A stretch of 64,000 nucleotides of DNA from Dermacoccus abyssi. GTDB lineage: Bacteria; Actinomycetota; Actinomycetes; Actinomycetales; Dermatophilaceae. Both the position numbers and the translations under genes were made by a program. The stretch spans positions 243,417 to 307,416 of the forward strand of contig NZ_QWLM01000002.1 of the NCBI RefSeq assembly GCF_003515945.1, in the 5' to 3' direction. A model generated the notes under the pieces. That model worked only from the letters and a program-made list of their open reading frames with translations. It made no database searches and was not told the DNA's origin. Position 1 is the first letter of the stretch, and each line of letters opens with the position of its first letter. Of the stretch, positions 38,657 through 47,228 are shown in pieces.

Positions 38657-38909
38657 CGCCAAGGCTCTGCCCTTTCGGTTGTTGCGCCCTGTAGGGCGCT
38701 TCTGTCCGTGCGCGAAAAACGTGGTGCGGGAACGAGCCTCGCTGTGCGCACCCACAGATCATGCCTCAGGGAAGGTATGATTCAAGCCTCACGACCCGAA
38801 GGTCACCAGATCGTTACCTTTCTCATCCGGTGAGACGAGGGTTAACAAATCGCGCAGCGGGGACGACACTTCCGCAACCTCACGCAGTGACCTGCATCAG
38901 ATTGCAGGC
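38657..38909. other. Promoter region upstream of the opp operon
   Basis: No gene is seen. On the minus strand it holds the opp promoter and a leader of about 95 nt, with a small hairpin GCGCCC-TGTA-GGGCGC at 38684-38699 that could be an operator or a leader stem. The far end abuts the rarA stop. Confidence 0.5.
38758..38785 (-). promoter_or_regulatory. opp operon promoter
   Basis: TTGAAT (-35, 38780-38785) and CATGAT (-10, 38758-38763) are separated by 16 bp on the minus strand, a good fit to the housekeeping sigma factor. Transcription would start near 38750. Confidence 0.6.
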
Positions 38910-40271
38910 TCAACGGCCACGGATCGTGGTGCGCAGCCAGCGCCACCGCTCACCGAGGCGCTCCTCCCAGCCGCGCGAGGTGGGGGCGTAGTAGTCCGCG
39001 TCCGCAAGCAGGTCGTCGGGCAGAAACTGTTGCGGCCCGACACCGGACGGTTCGTCGTGCGTGTATCGATATCCGGCCCCGTGGCCGAGCTGCGTCGCCC
39101 CGGCGTAGCCGGTACCGCGCAGATGAGGTGGCACGGCGCCTCCGCGCCCGGCACGGACATCGGCGATGGCGGCGTTGATCGCCGAGTAGGCGGCGTTCGA
39201 CTTCGGAGCGAGACAGTTGTGGACGACGGCCTGGCCGAGGATGATCCGAGCCTCGGGCATGCCGATCTGCGCCACGGCGTGCATGGCGGCCACTGCGGTC
39301 TGCAAAGCCGTCGGATCTGCCATACCGATGTCTTCACTGGCCGCGATGACGATGCGGCGTGCGATGAAGCGCGGGTCCTCCCCCGCCTCGAGCATGCGCG
39401 CGAGGTAGTGAAGCGCGGCATCGACGTCCGAACCGCGCATCGACTTGATGAGGGCCGACGAGACGTCGTAGTGCTGGTCGCCGGCACGGTCGTAACGAAC
39501 AGCGGCCGCAGCCATGGCCTGTTCCACCGAGGCCAGCGAGATCTCGCTCCCCCCTGCGTCCGTGGTGACGCCGGCGGCAGCTTCGAGTGCCGTCAGAGCT
39601 CGCCGGGCGTCACCCCCGGCCATGCGCACGAGATGGTCGCGCGCGTCGTCCGCGAGCGTGAACGCGCCTGCGAAACCCCGCTCGTCGGCGAGGGCACTGG
39701 CGATGACGGCGGCAACCTGCTCGTCGTCCAGCGACTTGAGCGTCACGAGGACGGAGCGTGACAACAGGGGCGCGATGACGCTGAAGCTGGGGTTCTCCGT
39801 CGTGGCCGCGACGAGGATGACGGTGCGGTTCTCCACTCCCGGCAGGAGCGCGTCCTGCTGTGCCTTGGAGAAGCGGTGGATCTCGTCGAGGAACAGCACG
39901 GTCGAGCGTCCGTACATCGCGAGGTGGCGGCCAGCCTCCTCCATCGCCTGCCTCACGTCCTTCACGCCGGCGGTAATCGCGGAGAGCTCGACGAAGCGTC
40001 GGTCGGCGCTGCCCGCGGCCATGTGTGCCAGCGTCGTTTTCCCTGTTCCCGGAGGACCCCAGAGGATCGCGCTCACCGGACCGGCAGCCCCCGATTGACC
40101 TTCGATGAGTCGACGGAGCGGCGAACCGGGCTTGAGGACGTCACCCTGCCCACGCACTTCCTCGAGCGTCCGCGGACGCATTCGAACGGCCAAGGGCGCC
40201 ATGGCCCCGCTGGCTGCCGTACCGTCGCGACGTTCACCGTCGAGTTGGTTCGAGAACAGGTCATCGCTCAT
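38910..40271 (-). CDS. rarA: Replication-associated recombination protein A (RarA/MgsA)
   Basis: RarA is a clamp-loader-like AAA+ ATPase acting at stalled forks. The 453-aa protein has ILWGPPGTGKTTLAH (Walker A), VLFLDEIHRFSKAQQD (Walker B) and AATTENPSF (sensor 1). The C-terminal tetramerisation domain contains YDVSSALIKSMRGSDVDAAL and a family-typical PPHLRGTGYAG region. ATG 40271 (MSDDLFSNQ) is the likely start. Confidence 0.95.
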   Translation of the reverse strand: MSDDLFSNQLDGERRDGTAASGAMAPLAVRMRPRTLEEVRGQGDVLKPGSPLRRLIEGQSGAAGPVSAILWGPPGTGKTTLAHMAAGSADRRFVELSAITAGVKDVRQAMEEAGRHLAMYGRSTVLFLDEIHRFSKAQQDALLPGVENRTVILVAATTENPSFSVIAPLLSRSVLVTLKSLDDEQVAAVIASALADERGFAGAFTLADDARDHLVRMAGGDARRALTALEAAAGVTTDAGGSEISLASVEQAMAAAAVRYDRAGDQHYDVSSALIKSMRGSDVDAALHYLARMLEAGEDPRFIARRIVIAASEDIGMADPTALQTAVAAMHAVAQIGMPEARIILGQAVVHNCLAPKSNAAYSAINAAIADVRAGRGGAVPPHLRGTGYAGATQLGHGAGYRYTHDEPSGVGPQQFLPDDLLADADYYAPTSRGWEERLGERWRWLRTTIRGR

Positions 40272-40308
40272 GCGCCCAGTCAATCAGGTGGACCCGACAG
40301 CACCCCGC

Positions 40309-40314
40309 TAGAGT
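40309..40314 (+). promoter_or_regulatory. -10 box (TAGAGT) of the PH-domain gene
   Basis: TAGAGT lies 31 bases before the ATG at 40346, leaving a short leader with a GGAG ribosome site. The -35 region is not clear. Confidence 0.4.
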
Positions 40315-40345
40315 TGGGCCGCCAGAACGAGAGCGGAGATGCACC

Positions 40346-40918
40346 ATGTCCCAACCGAGCGGGGTCAAGGCGACCAGGCAGCGCTTCAACGTCTACATCG
40401 GCTGGATCGGGGTCGTCATCGGCGCGCTCCTTGCCGTGGCCGGGGCCTTCTCCCACAGCGGACGCCCGATGCTGTACTTCGGCGCCGCGTTCGCCGCGCT
40501 CTCGTTCTGTGTCATGGCGCGTCCGAGCCTGCGCTTCACCGCGGACGCCGTGATCGTGAGCAACGTCGTGCGTGAGGTCACTCTTCCGTGGGAGGGCATC
40601 TCCCACACGGATTCGCGGGGAAGCCTCGTCATCCACGACAACGACGGTGGCCGCACGACCGTCTGGGCAATCGGCTCCCAGAAGGCACGCAGTGACCGTG
40701 ACATGCAGACCTCAGGCGCCGCGGGCTCGTGGCGCCCCGAACCCGGATCCCTGGTGGAATTGCCGACATCGTCACGTGCGTTGCGCGAGGCCCTCAATGC
40801 AGAGACCGTCGACAACCCCACCGGCACCCCGTCGGGCAAGTCCGTGCGTTTCCTCCCGCTCCCGACCGCACTCATGGTTCTTGCCGTTGTCTGCGTCGTC
40901 GTCGGGATTCTTGCGTGA
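40346..40918 (+). CDS. PH-domain membrane protein
   Basis: The 190-aa protein has two N-terminal membrane spans (residues about 17-57), then a soluble bacterial PH-like domain (RFTADAVIVSNVVREVTLPWEGI is the typical opening), and a third span at the C-terminus. Such small actinobacterial proteins have no known function. Its TGA overlaps the GTG start of the MMPL gene, so the two are coupled and might work together. Confidence 0.8.
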   Translation: MSQPSGVKATRQRFNVYIGWIGVVIGALLAVAGAFSHSGRPMLYFGAAFAALSFCVMARPSLRFTADAVIVSNVVREVTLPWEGISHTDSRGSLVIHDNDGGRTTVWAIGSQKARSDRDMQTSGAAGSWRPEPGSLVELPTSSRALREALNAETVDNPTGTPSGKSVRFLPLPTALMVLAVVCVVVGILA

Positions 40919-43092
40919 CCACCCGAACCTCCCAGGGCGGGCGCTACGGACACTTCGTCGCCCGTCGCGCGAAGTGGATCGCACTCGCGTGGCTCGTCGG
41001 CGTCGTGCTCGCTTTCGCCGGCACGAGCGGAGCCTTCGGCGGGGGCGGACTCTTCGGGCAACTGCAGCAGAAGGAGCCGTACGTCCCCGGTGAGTCCCAC
41101 TTCGGCAACGAGAAGCTCCTCACCGGTGACAAGGCCGGCGGCAGCGTCCTCGTGCGCATCGACGGTCTCGACCGATCCGAGCAACGCTCCCTCGGCCCGC
41201 GCCTGCAGAAGGAGATCGACGCTGCCCCGCGCACGAGGTCCGTCGAGTCGGCCTTCACCCCCGCGGCTCGGGATCCGCGCGTGGCCGCGGTGTACACCTC
41301 GAAGTCCGCCCCACAATCGGTCGTTTTCGTCGCGAACCTCGAGCCGGGTTTGGCCAAGGCCGATCAGGAGAGGGCCTCCAGCGAGGTCACTCGCCGCGCG
41401 AAGGCCGTCGTCGGCGATGCCGGCACCGTCCGCACCGGTGGTTCGGTCGAGGTGCTCAAGCGCATCACCGACCAGGTCCAGGAGGATCTGCGCACCGGGG
41501 AGGGAATCGCCATCCCGCTGACCCTCGTCGTCATGGTCATTGTCTTCGGCGGCTTCATCGCAGCGGGCCTGCCTCTCGCGGGTGCGATCTCCTCCATCGG
41601 TGGTGGCCTGCTCGCCCTCTTCGGATTCGCCCAGTTCACCGAACTCGACGCCACCGTCGTCAACATCGTGACGATCCTGGGCCTCGGCCTGTCCATCGAC
41701 TACGGCCTGCTCATCGTCGGGCGATTCCGCGAGGAACTGTCACGCGTGCGTGGTGACGACCGTGAGGCTCGGGACCTGAGCGACGCGGAGCTCGATCTCG
41801 CGACGGCTCGCACCCTCTCCACAGCGGGACGTACCGTCCTGTTCAGTGGCCTGACGGTCGCCATCTCCGTGTCGGGTCTGCTCCTCTTCCCGGCCTCGGT
41901 GACGAAGGCGGTCGGTCTCGCAGGCCTGTCCGTCGTTGTCGTCGCGTGCCTTGCTTCCCTCACCCTCGTCCCCGCATGCGCCCGCCTCGCGGCGCGGCGA
42001 CTCGCTCGCAAGCGTGTCGTGCCGGACGCGGACACGGGTCGTTTCGCCTCGCTCGCCCACGGGGTGCAACGTCACATCTGGGTCTCCATCGCCGCTGTCG
42101 TGGCCGTGCTCGTGCTGCTCGCCACTCCCCTCGCCGGCCTGCGCCAGGTCAGTTCCACCGGCACGATGCTGCCCAAGGAGGACACGCAGCGGGTGCTTCT
42201 CGCCGATTTGCGCGAGGACTTCCCCGCGCTCGCCGAGCCCGCGGTCACCGTCGTCGCGAAGACCGACGTCGCGACCGCGACCGCCTGGGCCACACGGGAC
42301 GTTGCGAAGGTTGAGCACGTGAGCGGCATCAACCCGACGCGCGATCTCGGCGACGGTTATGTCGCAGTCGGTGTTCGCGTCGCCGGTGCGACGCCCTCCA
42401 ACGGGCGAACCGGCGACGTCGTCGATGCCCTGCGCTCAGACCGCCCCGAGTTCGACACTTGGGTCACGGGTCAACAGGCGAAGCTCGACGACTACAGCAA
42501 GGCCATTACCGCCCGCGCTCCACTCGTGGCACTCGTCGTCGCACTCGCGACGCTCATCCTGCTCTTCCTCATGACCGGTTCGCTCGTGCTCCCGCTCAAG
42601 GCATTGATCTTCAACGCGCTGTCACTGGCAGCGAGCCTCGGCGCCATGACGTGGATCTTCCAGAACGGGCACTTCGAAACCCTGCTCGGCTACACGAGCA
42701 ACGACGCCGTCGAATCCACCGTGCCCGTCATTCTCTTGGCGTTCGGGTTCGGCCTCGCCATGGACTACGAGGTCTTCCTCCTGTCACGCATCGTCGAGGC
42801 GCACGAACAGGGCGACGACGACGCGCGAGCCGTGGCCGTCGGCATCCAGCGATGCGGCCGGATCGTGACGAGCGCCGCTCTGCTCATGATCATCGTCATG
42901 CTCGGCTTCGCCGCGGCCAAGATGATCGTCGTCAAGCAGCTCGGCGTCGGACTCGCGCTGTCGATCGCGCTCGATGCGACGCTCGTGCGCATGATCCTCG
43001 TCCCCGCGACGATGACGCTCATGGGCCGGTGGAACTGGTGGGCGCCGGCGTTCCTCAAGCGCTGGCACGCCAGGTTCGGCCTCACTCACTGA
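40915..43092 (+). CDS. MMPL-family RND transporter
   Basis: The 725-aa protein has the MMPL layout: one N-terminal span, an extracytoplasmic domain, then two bundles of spans. The proton-relay Asp-Tyr pairs are seen in LGLSIDYGLLIVGRFREE and GFGLAMDYEVFLLSRIVEAHE. Relatives export lipids, siderophores or drugs; the cargo here is unknown. GTG 40915 overlaps the stop of the PH-domain gene. Confidence 0.9.
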   Translation: MTTRTSQGGRYGHFVARRAKWIALAWLVGVVLAFAGTSGAFGGGGLFGQLQQKEPYVPGESHFGNEKLLTGDKAGGSVLVRIDGLDRSEQRSLGPRLQKEIDAAPRTRSVESAFTPAARDPRVAAVYTSKSAPQSVVFVANLEPGLAKADQERASSEVTRRAKAVVGDAGTVRTGGSVEVLKRITDQVQEDLRTGEGIAIPLTLVVMVIVFGGFIAAGLPLAGAISSIGGGLLALFGFAQFTELDATVVNIVTILGLGLSIDYGLLIVGRFREELSRVRGDDREARDLSDAELDLATARTLSTAGRTVLFSGLTVAISVSGLLLFPASVTKAVGLAGLSVVVVACLASLTLVPACARLAARRLARKRVVPDADTGRFASLAHGVQRHIWVSIAAVVAVLVLLATPLAGLRQVSSTGTMLPKEDTQRVLLADLREDFPALAEPAVTVVAKTDVATATAWATRDVAKVEHVSGINPTRDLGDGYVAVGVRVAGATPSNGRTGDVVDALRSDRPEFDTWVTGQQAKLDDYSKAITARAPLVALVVALATLILLFLMTGSLVLPLKALIFNALSLAASLGAMTWIFQNGHFETLLGYTSNDAVESTVPVILLAFGFGLAMDYEVFLLSRIVEAHEQGDDDARAVAVGIQRCGRIVTSAALLMIIVMLGFAAAKMIVVKQLGVGLALSIALDATLVRMILVPATMTLMGRWNWWAPAFLKRWHARFGLTH

Positions 43093-43101
43093 CCGACGGA
43101 A

Positions 43102-43139
43102 ACCACCAGATGAGTCGCGATGCGGACTCATCGGGTGGT
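43102..43139. terminator. Bidirectional terminator between MMPL and HAD genes
   Basis: ACCACC-A-GATGAGTC pairs with its complement across an 8-nt loop, 14 bp with one mismatch, between two convergent stops (43092 and 43153). Confidence 0.75.
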
Positions 43140-43152
43140 GCGTTGGCGGAAA

Positions 43153-43752
43153 TCAGTCGGGCAGGAGCCCTTCATTGCGCAGTGCAGCTCGAAGGCTCGC
43201 GACGTTGTGGCTCGCGTCCACGAGGTGCGAGCGCAGACCCACGCCGGACGCGGAGCGGACGTTGGCCGGTGAGTCGTCGACGAAGACGCAGTCACCCGGC
43301 TGCAGGCCGAGGGTCTCGAGGACGCGGACGAAGTACTGCCCCGCCGGTTTGGCTTCTCCCACCTCGCAGGAGAAGAAGTAGCCGTCGAGGCGGTTCGCGT
43401 AGCGTTCACGCATTGCCGCAACCCGGACGTCCTGCTGGTTGGTCGTGAGGTAGCACCGGTACCCGAGCGCGCGTAGCTCGTCGACCACGGACAGAGCCTC
43501 CTCGTCGAGGTCGAAGCGTCCCCACAGCGTCAGGGTGTCGTCGACATCGATGTCGCTGCCGACCGCCTGCGCCGCGGCGAGGAGCGCCTCACGCATCGTC
43601 ATCTCCCCGCGCATGGCGGGCCGCTCGTGCTCGAAGACGGCCGCGGGGAAGGCCGCTCCCCCGACGTCGGCCAAGGCGGCCTCCCAGTCGTGGGACGGGT
43701 GCTGCAGCACGCCGTCGGCGTCGAGAAGGACAGCTTGCGGGGATGAAGTCAT
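43153..43752 (-). CDS. HAD-family hydrolase
   Basis: The 199-aa protein has motif I LLDADGVL (Asp11, Asp13), motif II TTNQ, the Lys of EVGEAKPAG and motif IV VFVDDSPANV, all needed for phosphatase activity. The substrate is unknown. The ATG at 43752 is preceded by TAGTTT and seven bases, pointing to a leaderless message. Confidence 0.85.
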   Translation of the reverse strand: MTSSPQAVLLDADGVLQHPSHDWEAALADVGGAAFPAAVFEHERPAMRGEMTMREALLAAAQAVGSDIDVDDTLTLWGRFDLDEEALSVVDELRALGYRCYLTTNQQDVRVAAMRERYANRLDGYFFSCEVGEAKPAGQYFVRVLETLGLQPGDCVFVDDSPANVRSASGVGLRSHLVDASHNVASLRAALRNEGLLPD

Positions 43753-43759
43753 GCGACCC

Positions 43760-43765
43760 AAACTA
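43760..43765 (-). promoter_or_regulatory. -10 box of leaderless HAD gene promoter
   Basis: TAGTTT, then 7 nt, then ATG at 43752; no Shine-Dalgarno sequence is present. It lies just beyond the aspS terminator. Confidence 0.5.
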
Positions 43766-43782
43766 TCGCCCGGAAAAGCGGC

Positions 43783-43815
43783 GTGCCCCGCCACCCACAG
43801 GGGATGACGGGGCAC
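43783..43815 (-). terminator. Terminator after aspS
   Basis: GTGCCCCG and its complement form an 8-bp stem about 10 nt after the aspS stop. The loop is 17 nt. Confidence 0.6.
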
Positions 43816-43824
43816 AGCCGTCGA

Positions 43825-45648
43825 TCAGGACTGCGTGGGCGAAACCTCGTCCGGTGCGGCCGGGGAAGCTGCGTCCTTCTTCGGCTCGGGCTTCGCGTCG
43901 ATGCCGGCCTCCTTGCGCTGCTGCGCAGTGATCGGGGCGGGCGCGGCCGTCAGCGGGTCGTAACCGCCACCGCTCTTCGGGAAGGCGATGACCTCACGGA
44001 TCGAGTCGACACCCGCGAGCAGCGACACGATGCGGTCCCAGCCGAACGCGATACCGCCGTGCGGCGGGGCGCCGAAGCTGAAGGCCTCGAGGAGGAAGCC
44101 GAACTTCTCCTGTGCGTCCTCCTGCGACAGGCCCATGACCTTGAACACGCGCTCCTGGATGTCGCGGCGGTGGATACGGATCGACCCGCCGCCGATCTCG
44201 TTGCCGTTGCACACCATGTCGTAGGCGTAGGCGAGCGCCTCGCCCGGGTTCGCTTCGAACGTGTCGAGGTACTCGGCCTTCGGCATGGTGAAGGCGTGGT
44301 GCACGGCGGTCCACTTACCCGCACCGACGGCCACGTCACCCGAGGCGACGGCGTCCGCGGCCGGCTCGAACAGAGGCGCGTCGACGACCCACAGGAAGCT
44401 CCACGCGTTCTCGTCGATGAGCTCGCAGCGCTTGCCGATCTCGAGGCGCGCCGCACCGAGCAGAGCCCGCGAGGCCTTCGTGGCGCCGGCGGCGAAGAAG
44501 ATGCAGTCGCCCGGCTTCGCGCCGACGTGCTCGGCCAAGCCGGACGTCTCGGTCTCGGAGAGGTTCTTCGCCACGGGGCCGGTGAGCGAACCGTCCTCGG
44601 CGACGAGGACATACGCAAGACCCTTGGCGCCGCGCTGCTTGGCCCACTCCTGCCACGCGTCGAGCTGTCGACGCGGCTGGCTCGCGCCACCCGGCATGAC
44701 GACGGCGCCGACGTACTCGGCCTGGAACACGCGGAACGTCGTGTCGGAAAAGAACTCGGTGCAGTCGGTGAGCTCATTGCCGAAGCGCAGGTCGGGCTTG
44801 TCCGAGCCGTACTTCGCCATGGCGTCGGCGTACGTCATGCGCGGGAACGGCGTCGGCAGGTCGACACCGATCGTCTTCCACACCGCCTTGGCGATCGACT
44901 CACCGAGCTCGATGACGTCGTCCTGCTCGACGAAGCTCATCTCGATGTCGAGCTGCGTGAACTCGGGCTGACGGTCGGCGCGGAAGTCCTCGTCGCGGTA
45001 ACAGCGCGCGATCTGGTAGTAGCGCTCCATGCCGGCCACCATGAGCAGCTGCTTGAACAGCTGCGGGCTCTGCGGCAGGGCGTACCAGCTGCCCGGCGCG
45101 AGGCGTGCGGGCACGAGGAAGTCGCGAGCGCCCTCGGGCGTGGAACGGGTGAGCGTCGGGGTCTCGATCTCGACGAAGTCGCGCTCGCCGAGCACGGAAC
45201 GCGCGGCCTGCGACACCTTCGAGCGCAGACGGATCGCGTCGCCAGGAGCCTGACGGCGCAGGTCGAGGTAGCGGTACTTGAGGCGCGCCTCTTCGCCGAC
45301 GGTGATGCGCTCGTCGATCTGGAACGGCAAAGCCGCGGCCTCGGAAAGAACCTCGATCTCGTCGGCAACGACGTCGACCTCACCGGTCGGCAGGTTCGGG
45401 TTGACGTCCTTCGCCTCGCGGGCGGTGACCTTGCCGGTCACCTTGATGCAGTACTCGGAGCGCAGGCCGTGCGCGGCGCCGGTGAGCACCTCGTCGCGCG
45501 CGACGACCTGGACGACGCCCGAGGCGTCACGCAGGTCGACGAAGGCGACGCCACCGTGGTCGCGTCGCTTGGCCACCCAGCCGGTGAGGGTGACGGTGTC
45601 ACCGACGTTCGACTGGCGCAGGGTTCCGGCTTCGTGGGTTCGAAGCAT
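43825..45648 (-). CDS. aspS: Aspartate-tRNA ligase
   Basis: AspRS charges tRNA-Asp. The 607-aa bacterial-type class II enzyme has the N-terminal OB fold ([18 protein letters not shown]), motif 2 in [18 protein letters not shown], the bacterial GAD insertion in the middle, and motif 3 [15 protein letters not shown]. The last 30 residues are a Lys/Pro/Ala-rich tail. ATG 45648 has AAAGGAAG six bases upstream; that site can pair with CUUUCGGGU in the leader. The leader looks like a T-box, implying translation control by uncharged tRNA-Asp. Confidence 0.97.
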   Translation of the reverse strand: MLRTHEAGTLRQSNVGDTVTLTGWVAKRRDHGGVAFVDLRDASGVVQVVARDEVLTGAAHGLRSEYCIKVTGKVTAREAKDVNPNLPTGEVDVVADEIEVLSEAAALPFQIDERITVGEEARLKYRYLDLRRQAPGDAIRLRSKVSQAARSVLGERDFVEIETPTLTRSTPEGARDFLVPARLAPGSWYALPQSPQLFKQLLMVAGMERYYQIARCYRDEDFRADRQPEFTQLDIEMSFVEQDDVIELGESIAKAVWKTIGVDLPTPFPRMTYADAMAKYGSDKPDLRFGNELTDCTEFFSDTTFRVFQAEYVGAVVMPGGASQPRRQLDAWQEWAKQRGAKGLAYVLVAEDGSLTGPVAKNLSETETSGLAEHVGAKPGDCIFFAAGATKASRALLGAARLEIGKRCELIDENAWSFLWVVDAPLFEPAADAVASGDVAVGAGKWTAVHHAFTMPKAEYLDTFEANPGEALAYAYDMVCNGNEIGGGSIRIHRRDIQERVFKVMGLSQEDAQEKFGFLLEAFSFGAPPHGGIAFGWDRIVSLLAGVDSIREVIAFPKSGGGYDPLTAAPAPITAQQRKEAGIDAKPEPKKDAASPAAPDEVSPTQS

Positions 45649-45894
45649 GATCTTCCTTTCGGGTCGGTCCACGACGGGTTCACCCGAAAGATGTTCGCGA
45701 TAGCTGCGACTGGGTGCGCCCACGTGGGGGCAGCCCGGGAGGTGTGGGCGGGGGCCAGGTCGCGGTGCCACCACACCTTCGCCGAAAGAGCTTCGGCCTC
45801 TCGTCGGTGTCGCCGGACGCGCGTGCTGTTCGCCGAGCTTTCGAAGAGGCTCCGGTGGGTCGTCACGCCACCACGAACAACGCTTCCCATTCTA
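45649..45894 (-). promoter_or_regulatory. Putative tRNA-Asp T-box riboswitch leader of aspS
   Basis: A TAGAAT -10 box (45889-45894) starts a leader of about 235 nt. In order it can form: (1) a specifier hairpin GGUGG-CGUGACGAC-CCACC (45854-45872) whose loop carries GAC, the Asp codon; (2) a stem III-like hairpin GCCGAA-N5-UUCGGC (45781-45797); (3) a T-box antiterminator/antisequestrator (45741-45777) with helix GGUGUGG/CCACACC, a bulge UGGCACC and an upper helix GCG/CGC. GGUGGCACCGCG matches the T-box consensus GGUGGNACCGCG, and N = C fits the G73 discriminator of tRNA-Asp. (4) Near the start codon, CUUUCGGGU pairs with ACCCGAAAG, covering the ribosome site. No U-tract terminator is seen, so control is probably translational, with the specifier in a terminal loop as in the ultrashort actinobacterial ileS T-boxes. 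Confidence 0.8.
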
Positions 45895-45936
45895 GGTGAC
45901 GCGCGGCGATGGCCGCACCCGTGATTCCGCCCGGCC

Positions 45937-45942
45937 TAGTCT
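45937..45942 (+). promoter_or_regulatory. -10 box of leaderless GNAT gene promoter
   Basis: TAGTCT, then 6 nt, then ATG at 45949, without a ribosome site. It diverges from the aspS promoter 43 bp away. Confidence 0.55.
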
Positions 45943-45948
45943 GGCGTC

Positions 45949-46758
45949 ATGGACGTCGACGTAGTGCGCCGGGCCGCTGCGGCCATCGTGTGGGAGCCCG
46001 ACTTCGCGGAGGTGGTTCGCACCGACGCCTTCACCCTGGTGAAGTACCCGATGTGGCTGCAGCAGCACTGCCAGGCCCACCGCCTCACCTCGCGCTCCCC
46101 CGCCGACGACGTCATCGACGCCGCCCTGGCGCAGGTGTGCTCGTGGAGCCGCGACACGGTGTGGTTCTGCGGCCTGAGCAGCGCCACCCCGAACCCTTCA
46201 CTCGAGCCCAGGCTCCTCGAGCGGGGCGGGCACGTGGCCGAGACGTTGTCCGTGCTCGCACTCGATCTGAGCGAGGGCGTGCCGGACGTACCGGTGCCGG
46301 ACGACGTGTCCACCGAGCCCGTCACCACACCCGACCTCGTGAAGGCCTGGGATGCCGTGAGCGATGAGGCGTTCGAGAACGAGACCCCGAACGACGAGGA
46401 CCCCGACGTGAGGGCTCGGGCGTGCCAGGAGGAGTACGACCAGGGGCGCGGCGGCGTCTTCGTCACGGTGCTCGACGGCCGACCGGCTGCCTCCGGCGGC
46501 ATGACGTTCTACCCCGACGATCGCCTCGTTCTCCTGTGGGGAGGATCGTCGACGAAGGCGGCGCGCGGGCGCGGGGCCTACCGCGCGAACCTTCTCGCCC
46601 GTCTTCGGCGCGCACACGAACTCGGGTATGCACATGCCGTCGTCAAGGGGCGGGTGACGACGAGCGCCCCGATCCTCACGCGGGTCGGGTTCGTCGACCT
46701 CGGCCAGGAGCGAGTTGTCGCTCTCGCGAGTCAGCCGAGTTCGTCGCCGTCGACGTAG
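45949..46758 (+). CDS. GNAT-family N-acetyltransferase (probable)
   Basis: In the 269-aa protein the C-terminal 120 residues resemble the GNAT core: GGVFVTVLDGRPAASGGMTFY, then the acetyl-CoA loop region TKAARGRGAYRANLLARLRRAHELGY, then APILTRVGF as the closing strand. The N-terminal half is a divergent region of similar size, possibly a degenerate second GNAT domain. The substrate is unknown. The last 28 bases overlap the convergent YchJ-like gene. Confidence 0.75.
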   Translation: MDVDVVRRAAAAIVWEPDFAEVVRTDAFTLVKYPMWLQQHCQAHRLTSRSPADDVIDAALAQVCSWSRDTVWFCGLSSATPNPSLEPRLLERGGHVAETLSVLALDLSEGVPDVPVPDDVSTEPVTTPDLVKAWDAVSDEAFENETPNDEDPDVRARACQEEYDQGRGGVFVTVLDGRPAASGGMTFYPDDRLVLLWGGSSTKAARGRGAYRANLLARLRRAHELGYAHAVVKGRVTTSAPILTRVGFVDLGQERVVALASQPSSSPST

Positions 46759-47132
46759 AACCAGCGCCCGCCGCGGCGAGCGAAGCGTGAGTGTTCGCGA
46801 ACGGCGCCTCGCTCCCCCGTGTCCGTACGGAAATGGGCGGCGAAGTCGACGGTGCCTTCGCTGTCGTCAGGCCCTCCTGCTTCGGTGCCCAGCACCTCGA
46901 GACCCAACCACGTCACGCCGTCGAGGTCGGCCACCTGCTCCGGGCGGGTACGCGGGTGCCATGTCCGCCACAGGTGGTCGGCGTCCCGACGGGCGAACGC
47001 CGTGTACCGCGATCGCATGAGCTGTTCGCACGTCGGGGCGGGCTCACCGTCGTCGACGAAGGGTGCGCAGCAACGCGCGTACGAGGTCTCGGCGGCGAAG
47101 CCACCGCAGGGGCATAGCTCCTCGGCATTCAT
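46731..47132 (-). CDS. YchJ-family protein (SEC-C zinc motif)
   Basis: The 133-aa UPF0225/YchJ protein opens with the cysteine motif ELCPCGGFAAETSYARCC, then CEQLMRSRYTAFARRDADHLWRTWHPRTRP, the family hallmark, and ends in an NTF2-like fold. Function is unknown. ATG 47132 follows TAGGCT by seven bases (leaderless). The 3' end overlaps the GNAT gene by 28 bp. Confidence 0.88.
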   Translation of the reverse strand: MNAEELCPCGGFAAETSYARCCAPFVDDGEPAPTCEQLMRSRYTAFARRDADHLWRTWHPRTRPEQVADLDGVTWLGLEVLGTEAGGPDDSEGTVDFAAHFRTDTGERGAVREHSRFARRGGRWFYVDGDELG

Positions 47133-47139
47133 GCGTTCG

Positions 47140-47145
47140 AGCCTA
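47140..47145 (-). promoter_or_regulatory. -10 box of leaderless ychJ-like promoter
   Basis: TAGGCT, then 7 nt, then ATG at 47132. It diverges from the asparaginase promoter about 70 bp away. Confidence 0.55.
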
Positions 47146-47215
47146 GTTGTCCTGCCCGGTCGTGTTGTTCGGGCCGGCTGACCCGGCCCCATCGATGGGC
47201 CGCGGCACGGGCCAG

Positions 47216-47221
47216 TACCCT
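47216..47221 (+). promoter_or_regulatory. -10 box of leaderless asparaginase promoter
   Basis: TACCCT, then 7 nt, then ATG at 47229; no ribosome site is present. Confidence 0.5.
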
Positions 47222-47228
47222 GACGCCC

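Noticed and set aside
45710..45745. GC-rich hairpin after the aspS T-box as an intrinsic terminator
   Set aside because: GGG-UGC-CCCAC can pair with its complement, but no U-tract follows. I keep translational control as the likelier mode.
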